From assembly GCF_014201315.1 (NCBI RefSeq), contig NZ_JACHDY010000004.1:1-64000 (forward strand): a stretch of DNA of 64,000 nt. Direction: 5' to 3'. A model generated the notes under the pieces. It had not been told where the DNA came from. It saw nothing but the letters and a program-made list of their open reading frames with translations, and did no database searches. Below are positions 56,017 through 61,632 of the stretch, piece by piece. Source of the DNA: Edaphobacter lichenicola (lineage in GTDB: Bacteria > Acidobacteriota > Terriglobia > Terriglobales > Acidobacteriaceae). The position numbers and the translations under genes are program-made. Each line of letters starts with the position of its first letter. The stretch's first letter is position 1.

Positions 56017-56982
56017 ATGAAAACCCAAATCGCAGTCCTCGAACACAACGTCGTCGGCAAGCCCGGCGAAAACAGCCTCAACATCGAAGTCGCCCGCCAG
56101 CCCCTCCGCGAGATCAAGAAAAAGCTCCCCCTCCGCGTCCTCTCGCAAGCCGACTTCGACCACTGGCAGACCTACGGCTACGTCGTCGTCCGCCAGGCCG
56201 TCCCCTCCGCCAACGTCGAGCGCACCCGCAACTTCCTCTGGGAGTTTCAGGAGATGGACCCCAACGACATCTCCACCTGGAACGCCGCCCAGCTCCGTAA
56301 CCACGCCATGAAGGAGCTCAACAACAGCGGCATGGTCGAGGTCTACAACCACCAGGTCCTCTGGGACAACCGTCAGGAGCCTAGCGTCTACGACGCCTTC
56401 GTCGACATCTGGGACGACGAGCGTCTCTGGGTCACCATCGACCGCGCCAACCTCAACACCCCCAACCGCAGCGGCCGCGCCTTCGCCGGCTTCATCCACA
56501 ACGACGTCGACACCACCCTCGACCCGCTCCCCGTCAACGTTCAGGGCGTCCTCTCGCTCGTCGACACCGACGAATCCACCGGCGGCTTCCAGTGCGTCCC
56601 CGAGCTCTTCCGCAACTTCGAAGCCTGGAAGAAGACCCAGCCCGCCGACCGCGACGGCTTCAAGCCCGACATCGCCCCCTACGAACTAACCCCTGTCCCC
56701 ATGAAGGCCGGCGACCTTCTCATCTTCAACAGCCTGCTCACCCACGGCATCCGCCCCAACACCTCCGAAGACAAAGCCCGCGTCGCCCAGTACATTTCAA
56801 TGACTCCAGCCGACGGAGGCAACGAGGAGATACGCCAGCGCCGCATCGACTCCTGGCGCGAACGCCGCGCCCCCGAGGGCTTCGCGTTCCCCGGCGACCC
56901 CCGCGAGTGGGAGCGCACCAAATACAAGACCGCGGAACTAACCCCCCTGGGCCGCCAACTCCTCGGCCTCGACTCCTGGTAG
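56017..56982 (+). CDS. Phytanoyl-CoA dioxygenase (PhyH)-family protein
   Basis: A 321-residue non-haem Fe(II)/2-oxoglutarate-dependent oxygenase. The iron triad is visible as His161 and Asp163 in FIHNDVD and His243 in LLTHGIRPN, with Arg255 (KARVAQYISM) suited to bind 2-oxoglutarate. SLVDTDESTGGFQCVPEL and MKAGDLLIFNSLLTH are typical of the double-stranded beta-helix core. Substrate is unknown; relatives hydroxylate diverse small molecules. It is divergent from the AraC regulator, which probably controls it. Confidence 0.9.
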   Translation: MKTQIAVLEHNVVGKPGENSLNIEVARQPLREIKKKLPLRVLSQADFDHWQTYGYVVVRQAVPSANVERTRNFLWEFQEMDPNDISTWNAAQLRNHAMKELNNSGMVEVYNHQVLWDNRQEPSVYDAFVDIWDDERLWVTIDRANLNTPNRSGRAFAGFIHNDVDTTLDPLPVNVQGVLSLVDTDESTGGFQCVPELFRNFEAWKKTQPADRDGFKPDIAPYELTPVPMKAGDLLIFNSLLTHGIRPNTSEDKARVAQYISMTPADGGNEEIRQRRIDSWRERRAPEGFAFPGDPREWERTKYKTAELTPLGRQLLGLDSW

Positions 56983-57084
56983 ACGCACCGCATCAACATC
57001 CTATAACCGCCGTTCCTGCAGTTGCTGTCGCCTAAACCCAACACAAAACATTGGCTGGGAAAGAACCCTCTTTCTAGCCAGCTC

Positions 57085-57114
57085 TTGCCGTTGCGGTTGT
57101 CGTTGCTGTTGTTT
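57085..57114. repeat. TTGCNN hexamer array, short
   Basis: Five in-phase hexamers (TTGCCG, TTGCGG, TTGTCG, TTGCTG, TTGTTT) upstream of repeat copy C, related to the array at 55805-55864. Confidence 0.6.
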
Positions 57115-57145
57115 GCAGCTGTCCCTTCTTCCCAAAGCAAAAAAC

Positions 57146-57273
57146 GTCATCTCGACCGAAGCGACGGACAGTCTCACCGTCCGTCGCGCAGTGGATTGCA
57201 GCCACATCTCTTAGTTGCAGCGAACCGATTCATGCTGCGGTATCCGTCAAGACCCCCGCATTTGCCGTTGCTT
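57146..57273. repeat. GTCATCTCGA palindromic repeat, copy C, interrupted
   Basis: Head and stem (GCGACGGAC... CCGTCGCGCAGTGGA) run to about 57195. The expected tail agacccccgcattTG appears only from about 57250, followed by TTGCCG TTGCTT hexamers. About 55 unrelated bases lie between, as if something inserted into the element. Another repeat-like string (tcattccgcaccctgagcg) follows at 57281. No gene is seen in 56983-57337. Confidence 0.7.
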
Positions 57274-57337
57274 TTTTTGGTCATTCCGCACCCTGAGCGA
57301 AGTCGAACGGGGGAGGAAGCTGCGGTTAAAACCTCAA

Positions 57338-58099
57338 CTACTCCGCCCCCAACCCAGCCCGCAAACTCTCGAGATTCTGCGGATGCACCCGAATCACCCC
57401 ACCCCGCGGACTATCGATATCCGCGATCAAAAAGAACGCCACCGCCACCACCACCGGAAGCACCATAAACAGCCTTGGCTCCATCTGCCGAGCCCCATAC
57501 CCCAGCAGCCCATTGCAAAAAATTGCAATCGCAAACATCAGGCACCACGCGGCCACCGGAATCCGATTCCACCAGGCCGCCTGTGTGTACCCCTGCGAGT
57601 TCAGCACATCGTTCATCCCACCCACCGCCAGCGCAATCACCGGCGAAGGCTGCGCCATCGCAGGCTTCGAAGCCGCCGCCCAAAGCTCCCCCTGCACCCG
57701 CGCCGTATCCAAATCGATCTGCCGAAGATCCCCCGGGTCCCGCGTCTTGTAAAACCGAATCCGCAGATCCGTATACTGCCTCAGCAGCGCCCGCACCTCG
57801 GCCCTCTCCGCCGCCGGCAGCAGATCCGCCCTCACATACTCGGTCCCAATCGCATTCGCCTCGGCCTCTTCGTAGGTCTTGCGCTGGTCGTAGCGCCCCG
57901 TCGCCATCGAAAAGCTGAAACCGATAATCAGCCCCAGCAGCGTCAGCGTCGCCGCCAGCACCACGCCAAAGTCGGTTCGCAGCTCGTCCGTCAGATCACG
58001 CCGCCGCTGGCTGATCCATCCACCCATCCACGCCGCGAACCATAAAAGAACAAATGCAGTTACAAATACCAACCAGGGATAGTCCAAAGGATTCCTCAC
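57338..58099 (-). CDS. DUF4239-like membrane protein
   Basis: A 253-residue inner-membrane protein with two N-terminal helices (about 8-28 and 46-67), a soluble middle part (TEYVRADLLPAAERAEVRAL, LRQYTDLRIRFY) and two C-terminal helices. The pattern resembles DUF4239, distantly related to bestrophin-like channels. Function unknown. The holin-like gene upstream is in the same direction with a short gap. Confidence 0.7.
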   Translation of the reverse strand: MRNPLDYPWLVFVTAFVLLWFAAWMGGWISQRRRDLTDELRTDFGVVLAATLTLLGLIIGFSFSMATGRYDQRKTYEEAEANAIGTEYVRADLLPAAERAEVRALLRQYTDLRIRFYKTRDPGDLRQIDLDTARVQGELWAAASKPAMAQPSPVIALAVGGMNDVLNSQGYTQAAWWNRIPVAAWCLMFAIAIFCNGLLGYGARQMEPRLFMVLPVVVAVAFFLIADIDSPRGGVIRVHPQNLESLRAGLGAE

Positions 58100-58123
58100 G
58101 CGCCGCTCTCCAAGATCCGCAGC

Positions 58124-58480
58124 CTAGCTCCGGCTCTTCATCGCCGCACCAAAGAAACCAAACAGCAGATGCAGCACCGCCAGCGCCAGCGCCCCAAGAA
58201 ACGCCGCCTTGAACGTCGTCACCGCAAACCCCGGTACAAACTTGCTCGAGAACCACAGAATCACTGCATTCACGACGAGAAAAAATATCCCGAACGTAAG
58301 AATGCTCAGCGGCAGCGTAATGATCTTCAGTAGCAACCCGATCGTCGCGTTGAACAACCCAATCACCACCACCGCAATCAGCGCCGACATGAAGTTATTC
58401 ACGTCGAAACCCTGAACAAAGTGCGCCACCACCAGCAGCGCCACGGCACTCAAAACCCAATGTAGAAGCAAGCGAAGCAT
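58124..58480 (-). CDS. Four-helix membrane protein of the phage-holin-like superfamily IV (YvlD type)
   Basis: 118 residues, four hydrophobic helices with FVQGFDVNNFMSALIAVVVI, GLFNATIGLLLKIITLPLSI, TFGIFFLVVNAVILWFSSKF and a short charged tail. This matches the widespread YvlD / mycobacterial-type small membrane family; despite the name no lysis role is implied. Function unknown. Confidence 0.82.
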   Translation of the reverse strand: MLRLLLHWVLSAVALLVVAHFVQGFDVNNFMSALIAVVVIGLFNATIGLLLKIITLPLSILTFGIFFLVVNAVILWFSSKFVPGFAVTTFKAAFLGALALAVLHLLFGFFGAAMKSRS

Positions 58481-58612
58481 CGTCTATCCTCGTCCAAAGA
58501 AATGTTCAAAAAATGTTCAGAAAAACGTCCAGCGAAGATTTGATACCGGAGTAGCGACCAGCATATCCGACGCCACCCACCCACGCCACAAATTCCTCAA
58601 TCGAAAACTGAA

Positions 58613-59107
58613 TTACTTCGCCACTTCGTGGTCATAGCTGATCACCCGCGAGACCTTCCACGCCCCATCCTTGTACTGCCACAGGAGAATGAACTTCGCC
58701 TCTCCCACCACATCATGATCCTGCGTCCCGGGATGGTAAAACCGATGTACTCCAATCTCCACCGCGCCATACCCATGCAACGGATACACCTCGAGCGATC
58801 CCTCCACCAGCTTCCGCGTCACCTTCCCGCAGATATTATTTTTGATCGCCTCCAGAAACACCTGCTTCCCCACCGCAAGCCCCGTCTTGTCGTGATAAAA
58901 CTCCAGATCATCCACCACCAGCGTGCTCAGCTTGTCGAGGTTGCATGTGTTGTAAGCGTCGAACAGCTCTTTATCCAGCGTCGCAATCGCCGTCGTCAAC
59001 TCCTGCTGACTCTTGATATCCGCCAAAGCCGGAACCGCCTGCCCCCACCCGCGAGCCCCCACTCCGCACAACACAATCGCCAACACGAAAGCCGATAGCT
59101 TCTTCAT
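58613..59107 (-). CDS. Secreted SnoaL/DUF4440-like (NTF2 fold) protein
   Basis: 164 residues with a signal peptide (LSAFVLAIVLCGVGARGWGQ) and an NTF2-like domain (LFDAYNTCNLDKLSTLVVDD, LEFYHDKTGLAVGKQVFLEA, then ILLWQYKDGAWKVSRVISYD). ATG at 59107 follows GAGGAG; a longer frame from 59266 has no signal at its start. The fold serves many roles, from small-molecule binding to catalysis; none can be assigned. Confidence 0.82.
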   Translation of the reverse strand: MKKLSAFVLAIVLCGVGARGWGQAVPALADIKSQQELTTAIATLDKELFDAYNTCNLDKLSTLVVDDLEFYHDKTGLAVGKQVFLEAIKNNICGKVTRKLVEGSLEVYPLHGYGAVEIGVHRFYHPGTQDHDVVGEAKFILLWQYKDGAWKVSRVISYDHEVAK

Positions 59108-59226
59108 AGCCGTTCTCCTCGACTGGAATCGAAACACCACCCAGTACGCAACAACGAGGCAGAATGTTCGCGTCCTACGAGTGAGAGCGCAAAGAAACAA
59201 AACCGTTATCCAAGTCAACTGCGGAA

Positions 59227-60150
59227 TCACCGCCCCGCCGGCGTCACCCCAATCGTCTTCATCCACTCATCCACCAGGTCCGGCCACCCCGTTACCGGAA
59301 GCTTCGTCCGCCGCAGCCCATACCCATGCCCGCCCTCGGCATACACATGCAACTCCGCCGGAACACCCGCGCCCTTCAGCGCCAGAAAGTACTCCACCGC
59401 ATTCTCCACATGCACCGTATCATCCTCCGCCTGCACCAGAAACGTCGCCGGCGTGTCCCTGGTCACCGGAATATCCGCGCTGAACTTCATCCCATTCTCC
59501 GGGTCCGCCAGATACCCCGGATACACCACCACCGCAAAGTCCGGCCTGCAGCTCCTCTCATCCGCCGCATCCACCCTGGCGTACAGCCTCGTCCCATAGT
59601 GCGTACTCACCGACGCCGCCAGATGCGCACCCGCCGAAAACCCCAGCACCCCAATCTTCTTCGCATCCACCTTCCACTCCGCCGCATGCTCCCGCACCAA
59701 CCCCACCGCCCTCTGCGCATCCTCCAGCGCCTCGTCCGACTTCGGATAAGGCCCCGTCTCCGGCACCCGATACTTCAGCAGAAAGCAAGCCACGCCCCGC
59801 GAGTTCAGCCACTCGCACACCTCGGTCCCCTCCAGATCCATTGCCAGAATCTTGTACGCGCCCCCCGGAAACACCACGACCCCAGCCCCATTGCCCGCGC
59901 CCTTCGGCTCATACACCGTCAGCGAAGGTACCGACACATTCCCCACCCGCGCCACCCATCTTCCCGCCATCTGCGGACTAGCCGCCGTCGAGGTCTCCGC
60001 CTCCGGCCCCGTCGTCGTATTCGGCCCAGGCGCCCCCTGCGGCCAAAGCGTCACCACCGCATGCTCAGCCCCCGCAGGCCAACTCGTAGACTGCGCCCAC
60101 CCCACCTCACAACCCACCACCAACAAAAATCCCGCCAGCACTCGCCGCAT
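59227..60150 (-). CDS. Secreted alpha/beta hydrolase (BD-FAE / acetyl-xylan esterase-like)
   Basis: 307 residues with a signal peptide ending near WAQ. Oxyanion segment VVVFPGGAYKILAMDLEG, nucleophile Ser172 in GVLGFSAGAHLAAS, acid in LVQAEDDTVHVENAV and His in YAEGGHGYG. The PGGxYxxLAxxxEG pattern is typical of esterases removing acetyl groups from hemicellulose or small esters. It stands alone next to unrelated genes, so its substrate is unassigned. Confidence 0.9.
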   Translation of the reverse strand: MRRVLAGFLLVVGCEVGWAQSTSWPAGAEHAVVTLWPQGAPGPNTTTGPEAETSTAASPQMAGRWVARVGNVSVPSLTVYEPKGAGNGAGVVVFPGGAYKILAMDLEGTEVCEWLNSRGVACFLLKYRVPETGPYPKSDEALEDAQRAVGLVREHAAEWKVDAKKIGVLGFSAGAHLAASVSTHYGTRLYARVDAADERSCRPDFAVVVYPGYLADPENGMKFSADIPVTRDTPATFLVQAEDDTVHVENAVEYFLALKGAGVPAELHVYAEGGHGYGLRRTKLPVTGWPDLVDEWMKTIGVTPAGR

Positions 60151-60245
60151 CCGAAGAATCCTCCCAAGTCACCCAGTCATCATCGCTGGCAGCTTTGCCA
60201 TAAGCAAGCCGTCGGGCGCACCCAGGATTTGGCTCAGTTTTTCCC

Positions 60246-60509
60246 TTAAGCAGAAGTTGTCGGCGGAGTCCGCTTCTTAAACCTAAACGCCCTCAACGCC
60301 TTGAACGCGCGCTTCACGCCCGACCGAAACTCATCGGGATTCATCTTCTCCGGTCTTACAGGCTCTTGCGGAACCACCGGTCCACCATCAGCCCCTCCCG
60401 GCTCCGGAGGCTTCTCCTTCCGCTCTCTCATCCGCGAATCCAGGCTTCCCGCCAGCACAACCAGCGACCCCATCAGCGCGAACCCCGACTTGAAATCGAT
60501 CCACGCCAT
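60246..60509 (-). CDS. Small hypothetical membrane protein
   Basis: 87 residues: one N-terminal hydrophobic segment (FKSGFALMGSLVVLAGSL), then a Pro-rich charged linker and a basic C-terminus. Not recognised. It starts one base after the stop of the gene at 60511, so both are likely cotranscribed. Confidence 0.6.
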   Translation of the reverse strand: MAWIDFKSGFALMGSLVVLAGSLDSRMRERKEKPPEPGGADGGPVVPQEPVRPEKMNPDEFRSGVKRAFKALRAFRFKKRTPPTTSA

Positions 60510-60510
60510 C

Positions 60511-60939
60511 TCAGTCCGCCGTCCTTATTACCGCCGCGCTCCCAAGAATCCATACCGCAATCCCGTAGTACCAGCTGTGCCTCTGAACCAGGCCGTCGGG
60601 AATCACCGCCTTCGTCGCCTCGCTATGGAGCATCGTGCTGATCACCCCAAACTCGAACGAAACCATGACGATGTATGCGATCACAAACCCAACCGACAAT
60701 ATGTCCCAGATCGTCTTCTTGCGGATCATCACGTATCGTCCCAGACTGTCTCCAACCAGTGCCACACAGATCAGGAAAACATCTCCTCGTTCGATCGCCT
60801 CTTTGAACCCGCGGGCCGTTTTGCTTAGATCATCCCCCGTCAGGGCAAAGACAAGCGGAATCATCGCAAACGCAAAACCAAAGATCCCCCACACCAGCAG
60901 TCCCTTCCACGGCAGTGTGCTCAGCGTGAGCGTCCTCAT
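60511..60939 (-). CDS. Hypothetical membrane protein
   Basis: 142 residues with four hydrophobic segments (WKGLLVWGIFGFAFAMIPLV, DVFLICVALVGDSLG, WDILSVGFVIAYIVMVSF, YYGIAVWILGSAAV). Start is placed at ATG 60939, where the hydrophobic region begins; a longer frame to 61071 adds an Arg-rich stretch unlike a protein N-terminus. No clear ribosome-binding site. Family not recognised. Confidence 0.6.
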   Translation of the reverse strand: MRTLTLSTLPWKGLLVWGIFGFAFAMIPLVFALTGDDLSKTARGFKEAIERGDVFLICVALVGDSLGRYVMIRKKTIWDILSVGFVIAYIVMVSFEFGVISTMLHSEATKAVIPDGLVQRHSWYYGIAVWILGSAAVIRTAD

Positions 60940-61198
60940 GCACGTTATTGTGCTCCGAATTGTCGCCAGAAAATAAGTTTTTTTGGTTCCTCTCCATCGC
61001 AGGACAATCTCAGTCTGCACAGGTTTGCGTCTTACCTGCCTTACCGAACCCATCCCCGACAGCCGCAACATTTAGACTAAAACCGTCCAACATGAAACTC
61101 CCGAATCTCGAATATGTGCGGTACGGCCCGCGGTTACAACGTAGACGCGCTCCTTCCTCCTATCACGGGATGTCTCTCCAGTCCGCAGGAGGCAAGCG

Positions 61199-61582
61199 AT
61201 GAGAACAAGGCATTTTCGAGATCTTCTGGTATGGCAGAAGGCGATGTTTTTGACCAAAGAGGTTTATCGGTACACAGCAACTCTGCCAAAAAGTGAAATC
61301 TTCGGCCTGCAAAGCCAGATGAGGCGCGCCGCCGTCTCGATTCCCAGTAACATTGCAGAAGGACATGGCAGACTCAGCGACCATCTACTCAGAGTCTTTC
61401 TCGCACAGGCCCGAGGCTCGCTCTACGAACTCGAAACACAAATTCAACTTTGCCACGATCTGGATTTCATTCCGCCGGACGCGGTAAAAGATCTCTTCGA
61501 ACTTTGCAACGAAGTAGCCAGAATGATCAACGGCCTACTCAAAACCCTAAAGCCCAAGGACATCAAACAACACGCCAGCTAG
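61199..61582 (+). CDS. Four-helix-bundle protein (S23 / 23S rRNA intervening-sequence type)
   Basis: 127 residues with the family pattern FRDLLVWQKAMFLTKEVYRY, FGLQSQMRRAAVSIPSNIAE, GHGRLSDHLLRVFLAQARGS, LYELETQIQLC. These proteins were first seen in 23S rRNA intervening sequences but are common as free-standing genes; relatives form pentamers, and their function is unsettled. AGGAGG lies six bases before the ATG. It sits directly upstream of pheT with the octamer array in between. Confidence 0.92.
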   Translation: MRTRHFRDLLVWQKAMFLTKEVYRYTATLPKSEIFGLQSQMRRAAVSIPSNIAEGHGRLSDHLLRVFLAQARGSLYELETQIQLCHDLDFIPPDAVKDLFELCNEVARMINGLLKTLKPKDIKQHAS

Positions 61583-61592
61583 CTGACGCGCC

Positions 61593-61632
61593 GCTAACTA
61601 GCTAACTAGCTGACTTGCTGACTCGCTAACTT
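61593..61632 (+). repeat. Five GCTRACTN octamers abutting the pheT start codon
   Basis: GCTAACTA, GCTAACTA, GCTGACTT, GCTGACTC, GCTAACTT in perfect phase, the last base directly preceding ATG 61633. Related bases (gctagctgacgcgcc) extend upstream. No Shine-Dalgarno sequence is left in the 40 bases before pheT. Confidence 0.95.

Noticed and set aside
61083-61199. Possible short gene starting MKLPNLEYVRYG
   Set aside because: Only about 37 codons, ends inside the start of the S23-type gene, and no convincing family match.
61593-61632. CRISPR or iteron origin
   Set aside because: Contiguous eight-base units without spacers, no replication gene nearby; the position at a start codon suggests a leader repeat.
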